From: Anaeromyces robustus
Lineage: Eukaryota > Neocallimastigomycota > Neocallimastigomycetes > Neocallimastigales > Neocallimastigaceae
Reading direction: 5' to 3'
Assembly (NCBI GenBank): GCA_002104895.1
Contig: MCFG01000359.1
Span: 1-60,000 of the forward strand
Length of the DNA stretch: 60,000 nt
Shown: one piece after another, positions 44,558 to 57,328 of the stretch
Position numbering within the stretch: the stretch's first letter is position 1
Layout of the letters: the number at the start of each line of letters is the position of its first letter
The notes under the pieces: model-generated
Databases searched by the model: none
What the model saw: the letters and a program-made list of their open reading frames with translations, nothing else
Told to the model about the DNA's origin: nothing
Translations under genes and position numbers: made by a program

Positions 44558-44608
<51 letters not shown>
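44334..44608. repeat. (TAAA)n array with higher-order structure
   Basis: A TAAA array is punctuated by TTAAC variants at about 44354, 44414, 44438, 44474, 44498, 44526 and 44550. The spacings are 60, 24, 36, 24, 28 and 24, so a 24+36 (60-bp) block recurs inside the tetranucleotide array. Confidence 0.9.
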
Positions 44609-44609
<1 letters not shown>

Positions 44610-44756
44610 AAGATTTGTAAATCATCATAAAAAATCAATGGTAAAACTTTAAATAAATAGAAAAAAAAATAGAAAAATAGAAAAATAGAAATGGGAAATA
44701 TTATTCGTTGAATAATCCATAACTAACTAAACTATAATCTAAACTAAATAATATAT

Positions 44757-44778
44757 AATAATAATAGTAATAATAATA

Positions 44779-44831
<53 letters not shown>

Positions 44832-44836
44832 TAATA

Positions 44837-44867
<31 letters not shown>

Positions 44868-44868
44868 G

Positions 44869-44958
<90 letters not shown>

Positions 44959-44959
44959 T
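44757..44959. repeat. (TAA)n trinucleotide array, about 200 bp
   Basis: TAA units run for about 200 bp with a few TAG, TGA, CAA and phase interruptions. Its translations are Ile, Leu or Tyr runs and are not coding. A shorter TAA array follows at 45066-45093. Confidence 0.95.
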
Positions 44960-47036
44960 TAATATTAACAATATTGAATAATGAATGATGAATATTGCTT
45001 GAATGCATAACATGGAAACAAAATAAAAAAAAAATAACAAAAAACAAAAAAAAATGTTTTATATTATAATAATAATAATAATAATAATAATAATTTTATT
45101 ATAATGCAAAAAAAAAAAAAAAATGTATATAAAACATAAAAACTTATTATGTGTTTTATAAATATAATATAAAACATTTTTTTGTTTTTTCTCCTCAATT
45201 GTTTTTAAAACTTTATCGATGAAATGATTTAAAATACAAAACAAAAAAAAACAAAAAATAAAAATAAAAATATGTTTAAATAGAGAATGTTTTTATTTTT
45301 ATTTTTTTTATTTTTATTTTTATTTTATAATAATACTAGAACAATATTAGAACAATATTAAAACAATAAAAAATTAAATCAATAAATCAATTAATCAATC
45401 AATACATTTTATATCAATTATAATATAAAATAAATGATAATAATAATTTATTTATTTATTTATTATTTATTTATTTTTATTTTATTTTTTATGTATGACT
45501 TTTTTATATGTATGGCTTTTTTATTATTATTTATTATAAAACGGTTGTAATCAAAAATAAAATAATAAAAAAACAAAAACATTTTTTTTAATGATTTTTA
45601 TTTAATTTATTAATGAATTTTTTTTTATTTAATTTTTCCCTTTTTTTTTTTTTTTTAAATTCATAAAAAATGAACGAAAATAAAAAATAAAATATTATAA
45701 AAATAAAATAAATAAAAAATTAAATTATATTGAATCGTTTATTCTTTTTTATTTTTTTATTTTATTTTATTTTATTTTATTTTATTTTATTTTATTTTAT
45801 TCAATTCTATTTAATTATGTTTTTTTTTTTTTTTTTATTATATCTTTTAAATTTCTTTATTCTCTTTATTAATTATTAATTATAAATTATAAATTATCAT
45901 CCAAAAAAAAAAAAAACATTTATTTTTTTGTTTCCTTTTTTCTTTTTTATTTTACTTTCTGTGTTTTTTTTTATAATAATTTTATATTATTATTTATTTT
46001 ATATTATTTTTCTTTTTATTAATGATTTCTTTTAAATTCTTTTAAATTCTTTTATTTTAAAATTTAATTTAATTTTTTATTTTATTTTTTAATAATTAAA
46101 ATTAAAAATTAAAATTATCATCCAAAAAAACTAAAAAACTTTAAATATTAATAAATTTTAATATTTATTAATCATATTTTTTATATTTTTTGTTTTAATA
46201 TCTAATAAAAAATTTATGAAACAAATTTTTATCATATAAGAAAATCCATGTTTTTTTTTTTTTACCATCATTTTATAATTAAAACTTAAAAATTAAAAAA
46301 TTAAAAAATTAAAAATTAATAATAAAATAGAAAATACAATAGAAAAAAAAAAAAAAGGTTTTATAAAAATGTTTGATTAAAAAAAATTTTTTTTTTGAAA
46401 AGTGGATGTAAAATAAAATAAAAAATAAAAAATAAAAAAATAAAAAATAAAAATGAATTATAGATAAAAAAGAATTTTTTTTTTTTCAAAATTATTTATA
46501 AATAAATATTATTAAATAAAATTTATTATTAATTATTAATTATATAATATTTTATAGTATATAACATAACATTTTATTCTTTATAAAACAATCATGGGAA
46601 ACATTTCATGTAAAAATACATATAAAAGTTTTATTTAAATATTTTACAGAAAATTAATAATATTAAATGATAATTAACAAATAATAATAATAGTTAATAA
46701 TAAATAATAAATAATAAATAATAATAAGTTATTAAATTATTATTTATTATTGTAATTATTATTATAAGAATATTTAAATTGTTTTTAGAAAATATCATAA
46801 AACAAAATAAAGTATATATATATATTTATATTTAAAGAATTTAAAAAATATGATAATGACTAGGATAAATTAAATTAAAAAAAATAAGTAATCTTTTAGT
46901 ATGTATTTGGAATAAAAAGAGAAAAAAAAAATTTTTTTTTCAAATGTTAATAAGGACTAATTTATTAAAAAAGTATTTTTATAAAAAGTATTATTAACAT
47001 AAATATTGTAAAAATATACATAAATATAAATATATA

Positions 47037-47074
<38 letters not shown>

Positions 47075-47568
47075 ATTCTTTAATCAATTATTATTATTAT
47101 TTTATTTTTATTTTTATTTTTATTATTATTATTAATATTATAAAGCTTAAATTATTAAAGGTATATTGTTGTTGTTATTATATAAATAAATAGTATTATA
47201 TAAATATTATTATATAAATTTTAAATAAATAAAATAAAATAAATAAAATAACTAAATAAATAATATATAATATATATATTAATTATATAATAATATAATA
47301 TTTATGTAAAAATGTTAACTGGTATATTTAAAAGATATATATATATAGCATATAACATATATATATTTTATTGTTATATTTTTTTTATTTTTCTATTTCT
47401 ATTTCTATTTCTATTTCTATATACATTTTGATTATTAAAATATTAAAATATTAAATAAATTATAATGAATTAAGTTTTTTTTTTTTTTATTATATATATA
47501 TAATATATATATATTTACTTTTTTACTTTTTTACTTTTCATTATTACTATTACTATTACCTATTATTA
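44960..47568. other. AT desert downstream of the RS-domain gene
   Basis: No gene is seen. The sequence includes an (AT)n tract at about 47040-47069, an (ATTTCT)n-like tract at 47390-47420 and many homopolymers. The 3' UTR and polyadenylation region of the RS-domain gene must lie in the last few hundred bases, but AATAAA-like words are too common here to assign. Confidence 0.6.
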
Positions 47569-50103
47569 TTACTTTTTTCTCTTTTTATGATGATGATGAT
47601 GATGATGATGTTTACTTTTACTTTTACTTTTACTTTTACTTTTATTTTTACTTTTATTTTTTTTACTTTTACTTTTTTTATCTTTTTCTTTTTCTTTTCT
47701 TTTCTTCTTTTCTTCTAAAACTTTATCTAATTCTGCTTTCTTTTCTTCAATTGCTGAAATATAATATTCTATATTACTATCATCATAATTATTCATATCT
47801 ATTCTTGGATCATAATCTTTTTCAAAATATCGATCTAATCTTGTTGATCCTATATTTCCTCTACCTCTAACTTTAACGGTTGATTTAAATGGTAATGTTG
47901 ATTTTAAGGTTTCATTTTCATTTTCAGATTCTGTTCCTGATTTTGATCTTGACCTTGACCTTGACCTTGATCTTGACCTTGACCATGATCTTGACCTTGA
48001 ACTTGATCTTGAACTTGAACTTGACCATGACCTTGAACTTGAAATTGATCTGTATCTTTTTCTTTTTCTATTTTTTTTGTTTTCTTTATTTCCTTTTATG
48101 TTTCTGTTTTTACTTTTACTTCTACTTCTACTTCCACTTCTACTTCTACTTCGACTATAAGATGAGGAAGAAGAAGAAGAAGAAGAAGAAGAAGATGATG
48201 ATGATGTAGAATAATCACTTTCAGTATCACTATTTATATCATTATCACTTATATTATCATTATTTTTTTTATTTTCATTTTCATTTTTATTTTTATTTTT
48301 ATTATCATTTGTATTTTCATTTTCATTAGAATAATGGGAATGAACACTTCTACTTCTACTTCTACTTCTACTTCTACTAGGACTTCTTATTATATTTTTT
48401 CCTTTATTATTATTATTATTATTATCTTTTATATCCTTGTTTCTATCTTTACTTTTATCTCTACTTCTTTCTCTGCTTTTATCTTTGTTTATATTTATAT
48501 TTTTATTTTCATCATCATCATCTTCTTCTTTACTTTTACTTTTATCTTTACTTTGATTTCTTTGATAATTATAATTTTTTTTATCATAATGTTCCTTACT
48601 TCTACTTCTACTTCTATCTCTGCTTATACTCCTTCTTCTTCCGTTTCTACTTCTACTCCTGTTTCTACTACTTCTATCTCTGCTTATACTTCTACTCTTG
48701 TTTCTACTCCTGCTTCTACTTTTATCTCTGCTTATACTTCTACTCTTGTTTCTACTTCTACTCCTGTTTCTACTACTTCTATCTCTGCTTATACTTCTAC
48801 TTCCACTTCTCCTGTTTCTATCTCTGCTTATACTTCTACTCCTGTTTCTACTACTTCTATCTCTGCTTCTATTCCTGCTTCTACTCCTACTTCTATCTCT
48901 GCTTCTATTCCTGCTTCTACTTCTCCTGTATCTACTTCTATCTCTACTTCTGCTTCTACTTCTGCTTCTACTTGACCTATATCTATCTTTTCTTATTTTT
49001 CTATCCAATTCACGAAGTTTATGTTGTGAAGATTTTCTTTCTTGTTCAAGTAAATTTTGATTATGTTCATTTGTTTCTCTTAATATATTATTTAAAAAAC
49101 GTGTATTTAATTTTGGTTTTTTTGCAGTACTTTTTTTTTTTTTGTGTGTTATTGAATTATTATTATAAATATAAATATTCAAAATTTTAAATACAAATAT
49201 ATAATATATAATATATAAAATATAAAAAATAAAATATAAAATATAAAATATAAAATATAAAATATTAAATATTAAATATAAAATATAAAATATAAAATAT
49301 ATAAAATATAAAATATAAAATATAAAATATAAAAAATAAAAAATAAAATATAAAATATAAAATATAAAATATAAAATATAAAATATAAAATATAAAATAT
49401 AAAATATAAAATATAAATATAAATATAAATATAACATTATATTATTAATTATTGTTTAGAATGATAAAAAAAAAAAAAAGTAAAATAAAATTATTAAAAT
49501 TTGAATTACAAATTATCATTTTTTTTATCTTTTAACAATTATACTTACGTTGCTTTAGTATCATCTAATTGAAAACCATATTTATCAAATTGTCTCTTTT
49601 TTTCTGTATTTTCTTTAATAATTAAATCAGCTACATATTTTTCTAAATCTTGATTTTTTAATATTTCACTATCTCCTCCAATTGCTATTTTTTTTTTTTT
49701 GTACAAAAACATTTTTGAGATTTTCATAATATATTTAGTTTTATTATTGTATAAAATGTTTAATAAATTATATTTATATTTATTGTTTTTAATAAATGAA
49801 TATATATATAAAAGAAAATATATATGTATATCAAAATTATGAAAAAAGAAATTAGTATAAAATTTTTTATTTTTTTAAAAAAATGTTTAATACATTATTA
49901 TGATGGATGAATAATTTTTAAAATTATAATTATAATTAAAACTAAAATTAAAATGATATAAATTTTCATATTTTTTTTTCTTAATTTATATTACCTGCTT
50001 TTACTAATGAACTAACCGCATTATCTAACGTTGAAGTTCCATTTTTACTTGTTGATTGTCCTTTCTTATTTAAAATTTCTTTCGAATATTTTAAATAATC
50101 CAT
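47569..50103 (-). CDS. RS-domain (Arg/Ser-rich) nuclear protein, likely splicing-related
   Basis: Three exons: 49995-50103, 49549-49684 and 47569-49129, giving 601 residues. The introns start GTAATA and GTAAGT, and the joints keep frame (GCA and ACT codons split). Residues 1-82 are conserved-looking (MDYLKYSKEILNKKG; LEKYVADLIIKENTEKKRQF). Residues about 85-130 carry KPKLNTRFLNNILRETNEHN and a helical Lys/Arg/Glu segment, weakly reminiscent of the LLRNVIRHTDAHN motif of NKAPD1-type proteins. A long RS/RD/SR-repeat domain fills about 135-480, with Asn/Asp and poly-Ser stretches. Near the C-terminus RGRGNIGSTRLDRYF and EKDYDPRID form a compact motif, followed by a Lys/Ser-rich tail with eight His. 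RS domains are phosphorylated and mediate spliceosome or mRNP contacts in the nucleus. Orthology is not resolved. Confidence 0.85.
49130..49548 (-). repeat. intron 2 of the RS-domain gene with an AAAATAT minisatellite
   Basis: This 419-bp intron starts GTAAGT and ends AAAG. From about 49198 to 49436 it is a degenerate tandem array of AAAATAT-type units. The array happens to be open in the exon 3 frame, so a naive gene call would add about 100 Tyr/Ile/Phe/Leu residues from 49437. The splice from exon 2 and the compositional switch argue against that start. Confidence 0.85.
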
Positions 50104-50705
50104 TCCAATATTTTTTTTTTTTTTTTTAAAAAAAAAAGGAAGAAAAAAAAAATTTAAAAAAATTTTTTCTTTGTTCAATTTATATTTTTATATTAACCAA
50201 ATTTTTTAAAAATTTATTTTTACAAAATTTGTTCGTACATAAATCGTACAATAATTTTAATCAAGCTATATATATTATATATAATAAAAATTATTTTAAA
50301 TATAATTTTAATACATAAAATATATATTGAAAAACATTTGCCACATCAATTCTTAAAAAAACAAATTAATCATAAATAAAAAAGATATTTTATATTAATT
50401 TATATAATAAAAAAAAAATTTTTTTTACCAATTTTTTTTTTTTATATACCTTAAAAGTAAAATAATATTAATAGAATTAGAAATAGAAATATAAAAAAAA
50501 TATAAAAAAATAAAAAATAATAAAATAATAATTCGAAAATTATTTATACCAATCTTAACTTTTTTTTTTATATATATGAACAATTAATTAATTTTGTAAT
50601 TTAAAATTTTTTTACCAATATATTAAAATAGAGACATAAAAAACTTTTTTTTTAAAATAATATATAAATAATTACAAGACAAAAAAAAAAAAATAAAAAA
50701 AAAAG
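50104..50705. promoter_or_regulatory. shared divergent promoter region (RS-domain gene / THOC3)
   Basis: The 602 bp lie between two start codons facing apart. The region must hold both promoters and both 5' leaders. It contains strong A- and T-homopolymer tracts (for example near 50115-50165, 50410-50445 and 50680-50705), which in fungi often exclude nucleosomes. No sequence-specific factor site is distinguishable. Confidence 0.6.
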
Positions 50706-52132
50706 ATGTATATATTTACAGATAATGAAGATTTATTAAAAAGTAAAATTTCAATACAAAAAAGAAGTTTTAAACAACGTGTTTCAAGAGAATATAAAGG
50801 TCATCGTCAAAAAGTTCATACAGTTGGTTGGAATATTGAAGGAAAAAAATTAGCTTCAGGTTCTGTAGATCAAACTGCAAGAGTTTGGAATATTGAAAGA
50901 AGTGTTAGTACCATACAAAAAAAAAAAAAAATTTTTTTTTATCTATCTATCTATCTATATATATATTATCAATTCTTTTTATTAATAATAAATTGTTTAA
51001 TTTTATAATAGTAAAAATAAATAAAACATTTATATATTGTTTATATTTTTATTATTATTAAGATAATAATAATAATAATAATTAATATATGATAAAAATT
51101 TAGAAATGTATTATTATACTTTAATTTTAAAAAATGAAATTTTAAAATTTAAAAAGAAATGAAATCTCCATTTTTCAAAATTTTAAAATTTATAAATATA
51201 ATATAATTAATATATATTATTATTATTATTACTTTTATTATTTATATATTTATATATGTATATATAATTATTAACGTCAATTTCTTCATTATAATACATT
51301 TTTTTTTTTTATAAATCTTTAAATATATAATATATATATATTAATAATAAAAAAAAAAGAGTTCTCATAGAGATTGCATTGAATTAAAAGGTCATACAGG
51401 AAGTGTAGATCAATTATGTTGGGATCCAACCCATTCTGAATATTTAGCTACAGCTTCAGCAGATAAAACTGTAAGAATATGGGATTCAAGAGGTTAACTT
51501 TTTTTAATAATTTTTTTATTTTTATTTTTTTTTTTTTTATTTTTTTTTTAAATATTATATACTTCCAAAAAAATACAATAATTTGCTAAAATATAATTCA
51601 TTCATATTTCATATTCATATTCATATTCATATTAATAAAAATAAATGAAAATAATAATAATAAAAAAAAAAAAAATAGCTGGAAAATGTATACATGTTAT
51701 ACCAACTTCAGGAGAAAATATTAATATTTGTTGGAGTCCAGATGGGAAACAAATTGCTGTTGGAAATAAAGTATTTTTTTTTTTTTTAAGACAAAAGAAT
51801 ATAACCATCCATTATAATTTATAATTTAAAATTTATAGTTATAATTATAATTATAATTTTTATTTTTTAATTATTTTAATTATTTTAATTACATTTATAA
51901 TTTTTTAATTTGAATTATATAAATAATTATATACTAATTATTTAATTAATTGTGTATCATTTTACATGTCTATGTTTTATTAATATTATTTTTTTTATTT
52001 TTATAACATAAACCATTATAATTATTTTTATCATATATGAAAAATTTTAACAGGAAGATTTAATTAGTTTTATTGATACTCGAACTCATAAAGTTGTGAA
52101 TACAAAACAAAATGATATAGAAGTAAGATTTC

Positions 52133-52169
<37 letters not shown>

Positions 52170-52660
52170 ATTATTATTATATATAATAGATATATAATAT
52201 ATATTATATTATTATTATTATTATAATTATTATTATATATTATTATTATTTCTATTGTTTATGATATTTAAGAGATATTTATATAATTTTTGATATATGT
52301 ATTAATATATATATATATATATATATAAATAATAATATTATTATTGTTATTATTATTATTTATTATAATTATTATTTTAGGTAAATGAAATAAGTTGGAA
52401 TTATGGTGGAGATAAATTCTTTTTAACTTCTGGTCAAGGTACAATAGAAGTTTTAGAATATCCTTCTTTAAAAGAATTAAAATCAATTCAAGCTCATACT
52501 GCTAATTGTTATTGTTTAGAATTTGATCCAAATGGAAGGTAAATATCTATATATATATAAAATAAAAAAAAAAAAAAGATAAAATATGATAAAATAGTAA
52601 AGTATATATATATATATTAAAAATATAAATATATATATATTAATACATTTTTATTATCTA

Positions 52661-52718
<58 letters not shown>

Positions 52719-53071
52719 AAGATACCTAGCAACAGGAAGTGCTGATACTTTAGTAAGTTTATGGGAAGTTGAAGATTTAACTTGTATTCGAACTTTTGGT
52801 AATCTAAAGTAAGTAATATTATATATATAATATTTTAATATTAAATATTAAATCAATATTTTTTATTTAATTTATATATTTCAATGATAAAAAAAAATTA
52901 TTAGTTGGCCAGTAAGAACAATTAGTTTTAGTCATGATGGAGAATATTTAGCATCAGCATCTGAAGATTTATTTATTGATATTGTAAGTTTATAAAACAA
53001 TAATAATATATATGTATATATATTTATTTTAAATTATATAAATTATATATTATATATTATTATTATTATTA

Positions 53072-53109
<38 letters not shown>

Positions 53110-53352
53110 TTTTAACGAATATTAAAAAAATTGTATTATATTCATTTATACATTATTATTTTTTATTATATATATATAAATATAAATTAGTCAAATGTTG
53201 AAACTGGTGAACAAGTTCATAAAATTGAATGTAATGCTGCTATGAATTCATTAGCTTGGCATCCAAGTAAATATTTATTAGCTTATGCTGGTGATGAACT
53301 TGATAATAAAATTGGAATTGTTCGTGTATTTGGTTTTTCACCCTCATCTTAA
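50706..53352 (+). CDS. THOC3: THO complex subunit 3 (THOC3/Tex1), WD40 protein
   Basis: Eight exons: 50706-50903, 51360-51492, 51679-51770, 52054-52122, 52381-52538, 52722-52808, 52905-52983 and 53191-53352. They join in frame to 325 residues; human THOC3 is slightly longer at its N-terminus. WD repeats begin at residue 31 (KGHRQKVHTVGW), then GHTGSVDQLCW, ENINICWSPDGKQIAVGNK, VNEISWN, YLATGSADTLVSLWEV, WPVRTISFSHDGEYLASASE and a last blade ending FGFSPSS. These words follow the THOC3 family nearly residue for residue. THOC3 is a beta-propeller of the THO core of TREX, which couples transcription and mRNP assembly to nuclear export. All introns are GT-AG; the first junction (AGT|GTTAGT to AAG|AGTTCT) is the least certain. 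A (TTA)n array fills the end of intron 5. Confidence 0.96.
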
Positions 53353-53992
53353 AATATATATATATATATATATTATATATTAAAGGAAAAAATGAAATCA
53401 AATAAAATTAAATTAACAAGAAAAAAAACAAAAAAAAAAAAAACAAAAAAAAAAAAAAAAAACATAAAAACAAAACATAAAAAAAACAAGAATTTTTTTT
53501 TTCAATTTATCAATTTATTAATTATAGAAATATAAGAAATACCCCCTCATATCTATATATAATTTATATAAATTTATAATAATTATATTTAAGTCTTTTT
53601 TTTTTTTTTTTTTATTTTTTATAATTTTTTTTTAAATTATTTTATTAATAAATTTTTAAAAATAAACATCTTTTTATATATATATCTAATATTTTAATAT
53701 CTGTAAATCTGTAATATTTATAAATATTTTATCTATAATAAATATACATTATATATAAATCATAATAAATAAGTTTTTTTTTTTTTATTTTTATTTATTT
53801 ATTTTTTTTTTTTTAAGTTAAGAAAAGAAATATAATGTTAAAAAAAAAATTGTCATTTCTTTATGGTGTAATAATTATAAATTTCATAGAAAAGAATATA
53901 TTTATATTATATATATTTTTTATTTTTTTTTATATATTAATTTATGTGAATTAATAAGTAAATAATTAATTTTATTTAATTAATCATTAAAA

Positions 53993-54043
<51 letters not shown>

Positions 54044-54147
54044 AATAAATAAATAAATAAATATTTATATTTAAAAATAAAAAAAATATTAGGTATTTTA
54101 TTAAAAATTATTAATAAATATACAAAAAAAAAAAAAAAATTAATATA
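53353..54147. other. spacer between THOC3 and the macro-domain gene
   Basis: The spacer carries a TA microsatellite just after the THOC3 stop, A-rich tracts to 53485, several T-runs and an AAAT array at 53993-54061. It must hold the THOC3 terminator and the start of the next transcript. No specific element is identifiable. Confidence 0.6.
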
Positions 54148-54618
54148 ATGAAAATACTAAAAAATAAAAATATTTTTAAACTTGGAAAAGGTAATAATAC
54201 AGGTATATGTATTACAACAAATGGAAAAATTAAAAATAATGGTAAAGCAGTTATGGGTAGAGGAATAGCATTATATGCTAATAAACAATTTAAACTTGAT
54301 GAAATTTTAGCAGAAAAACTTAAAAAATATGGTAATCATGTTCATGATTTAGGTGAATTTGGAACAGGTTTTCATATTATAAGTTTTCCAACGAAAAATC
54401 ATTGGTTAGGAAAAAGTAGTAAAAAATTAATTGAACAATCTGCTATTGAACTTGTAAAACTTAGTACTAATTTAAATTTAACAAATATTTTTTTACCGAA
54501 ACCTGGATGTCAAAATGGTCATTTAAATTGGAATGATGTTCGACCAATTTTAGAAGAACATTTTGATGATAGGTTTACAATAATAATTAATGATGATGAC
54601 TATAAAGTTGAAGAATAA
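54148..54618 (+). CDS. macro-domain protein, probable ADP-ribose derivative hydrolase
   Basis: A single uninterrupted frame of 156 residues that is almost entirely one macro domain. Ligand-loop motifs are present: ITTNG (22-26), NGKAVMGRGIALYA (31-44), then SFPTKNHW (79-86), LPKPGCQNG (116-124) and LNWNDVRPIL (126-135). This arrangement is that of small bacterial and phage stand-alone macro proteins related to ADP-ribose-1''-phosphate phosphatases, with the N of TTNG and the Gly-rich loop expected to hold ADP-ribose. It differs from yeast Poa1 as I know it. Its four neighbours are all spliced while this gene has no intron, and gut fungi are known for bacterial gene uptake, so horizontal acquisition is likely. 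No targeting signal is seen, so a cytosolic or nuclear place is assumed. Substrate is inference. Confidence 0.92.
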   Translation: MKILKNKNIFKLGKGNNTGICITTNGKIKNNGKAVMGRGIALYANKQFKLDEILAEKLKKYGNHVHDLGEFGTGFHIISFPTKNHWLGKSSKKLIEQSAIELVKLSTNLNLTNIFLPKPGCQNGHLNWNDVRPILEEHFDDRFTIIINDDDYKVEE

Positions 54619-55450
54619 ACAAATTAATAAAATATATATATATATATTTAATTTTCAACATATTAGTAAAAATAATTATAATAATAATTATTATTATTAT
54701 TTTTTTTTAAATGAATAATGCCTAATTAATTAATTAATTAATTATAATGAAAAATTATAAAAAATATTTTTTATAATTTTTTATTAAAACTTTTTTTTTT
54801 TTTTTTCGTTATAATTTAAAATTTAATGTTTTTAATTTTTATTATATAATATATTAAAATATATTAAAATATATTATTTTTATTGTTAATATAATACTTT
54901 ATTGTTAATTATTATTATATATTATTTTTTATTTTATTATAAAAAAAAAATTCATTTTTTTTTAATAATTTTTGGTATATGATTTTAAAAATTAATAAAA
55001 AGTTACTAAATAAATTAGTGTTGAAATCTATTAAATATTTAAATATCGATTAAGGTATATTTTATTATTATTATTCACACATAAAAAAAAAAAAAAAAAA
55101 TAAATTAAGAGATAAATAAATAAATAATTAAATAAATATTATAATATTATTAAAAATATTTTTAATTTATATATTATAACTTCTTACTTCTCTATAATAA
55201 AAATATTATTGTTACTAATGTATTTTTTATTATATATATAGAAAAAAAAATAAAAAAAAAATAAAAGAATAAATAAATGATTAAAAATAAATATATAGAA
55301 AAATAAATTAATATATATATATGTATAGTTGGAGTTTATTATATATATATTATTCATTATAAAAAATAGTTTATATATATCATATTATATAATATAATAT
55401 AATATATATAATAATAATATTATTATTATTATTTTTTTTTTTTGAAATTA
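54619..55450. other. convergent spacer between the macro-domain and RING genes
   Basis: The two genes end toward each other here. The spacer is A/T homopolymers and microsatellites, with (AATT)n near 54725-54745. No gene is seen. Confidence 0.6.
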
Positions 55451-55786
55451 TTATGAGGGATTTTTTCCTCTTAATCTTAAACTTCTTCGAAGTACTGGTT
55501 TTTCAATTTTTGCTTCACTATTATTTTTTTCGTTTATATCCTTTTTTATTTCATCATTTACATAATTTTCATCATCATCATCATCATCATCATTAATATC
55601 ATCATCATCATCATCATCATCACTATCATCATCACTATCATCATCACTATCATCATCACTATCATCATCATCATCATAATCGTCATCATCTTCATCATCA
55701 ATTATTAATTTACGATGAGATCTATGACTCATAGGTGAATCTGAGTTTTTAAATCTTCCTTTTCTTGATGATGAATTCATTATAAT

Positions 55787-55825
<39 letters not shown>

Positions 55826-56923
55826 TTCTTCTTCTTCTTCTTCTTCCTCCTCTTCCTCTTCTTCTTCCTCTTCTTTTTCTTTTTCTTTATCATCGTTATC
55901 TTCTTTTTCTTTATCATCATTATTATCATCATCATCATCATTTTCTTCTTCTTCATTATTTTCATTATAAATTTTAAAAATTTTATTTTTATTATTATTT
56001 TCTATCTTTTTCCCTTTTTTTAAAAGTTTTCTTAATTTTTCTTCTTTTTCTATTTCTTTTTCCTTTTTCTCTAATTCATCTTCATCATCATCTTCTTTCA
56101 TTATTCTTTCATTATTATTATTATTATTTTCTTCTTCTTCTTCTTCTTCTATTATTTCATCATCATCTACTATAAAATCAGATAATTCTTTTCTTTCTTC
56201 TTCATCCATTTCTTCTTCTAGCTTTAATTCTTCTTCATTTGATTTTATACTTAATATTTCTTCATCTTCTAAATCATCAACTTGTTCCATTTGATCATCA
56301 CTATCATCATTATCAAACATACTGGAATGTTCATAATATTCATTACAATTTGTACAATGTCTTCCTACAATTTCCCATCCACAAACACCACAACGTCTAT
56401 TAAAAAAAATTAATATATATATATATATATAATTATATATAATTATATAATTATTAAATAAATAAATAAATATATATAAATATATGTAAACATATATATA
56501 TATATATAATTCATTATTATTATAATTATCATTATCATTTATTTTTTATTATTATTATTATCATTATCATTTATTATTTATTATTATTATTATTATTATT
56601 TACCTTATTTGATCTTCTTCATCTATTATTGGTCCCTTATTTCTAAATAATTGTTTGAATGGTTCATCATTACGTGGAGCAAAGAATTTTTCATCATTAC
56701 CTAAATTCTTTCTATTTTCACTATTATTTGTACGTTTTAAATATTGTGATACTTGTTTATTTGCTAATATATTAATAATTGGTTTTTGTGTAATAATACA
56801 ACGACATAATGGACATTTTTTAGAAAGTTTCTTCAAGGTAAGAAGAATACAACTATAACAAAATGTATGCCTGGAATTTATTATTATTTTTATTTTTAAT
56901 TTTATTTTTATTATCATTTATAT

Positions 56924-56958
<35 letters not shown>

Positions 56959-57297
56959 TATAATAATAATTATTATTAGTAATTATTTATTAATTATTAT
57001 TAATGATTACTAATGATTATTAATTAATATTTAATTTTTAATTTATATATTTATATATAATATATATATGAAACATACCCGCATTCTATAGTATATGGAT
57101 CTTTAAAAATTTCTAAACAAATATTACAAGTAATATCACTTTTTAATGAATTCTTCACTTGTTCATTTATTTTTGTCATTTTTTGTATTCTTTTTTCACA
57201 TGAATTAATTTTTTGTTTTAATGACATAATTTCATTTATATAATTTATTGAATCTATCGTATTGGGTTTAAGATTATTATTATCATTATTATTATCA

Positions 57298-57328
<31 letters not shown>

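Noticed and set aside
44320-45047. Three minus-strand frames of about 100 codons
   Set aside because: They are translations of the TAAA and TAA arrays in different frames (Leu/Phe/Ile/Tyr runs).
48334-49060. Ser/Thr-rich and Leu-rich plus-strand frames
   Set aside because: They are antisense translations of the RS repeats (TCTACT units); the minus strand gives a coherent RS domain and splice sites.
49981-50178. Upstream ATG at 50178 for the RS-domain gene
   Set aside because: The extra residues are Phe/Lys homopolymer translation from A/T tracts; the ATG at 50103 begins the conserved-looking sequence.
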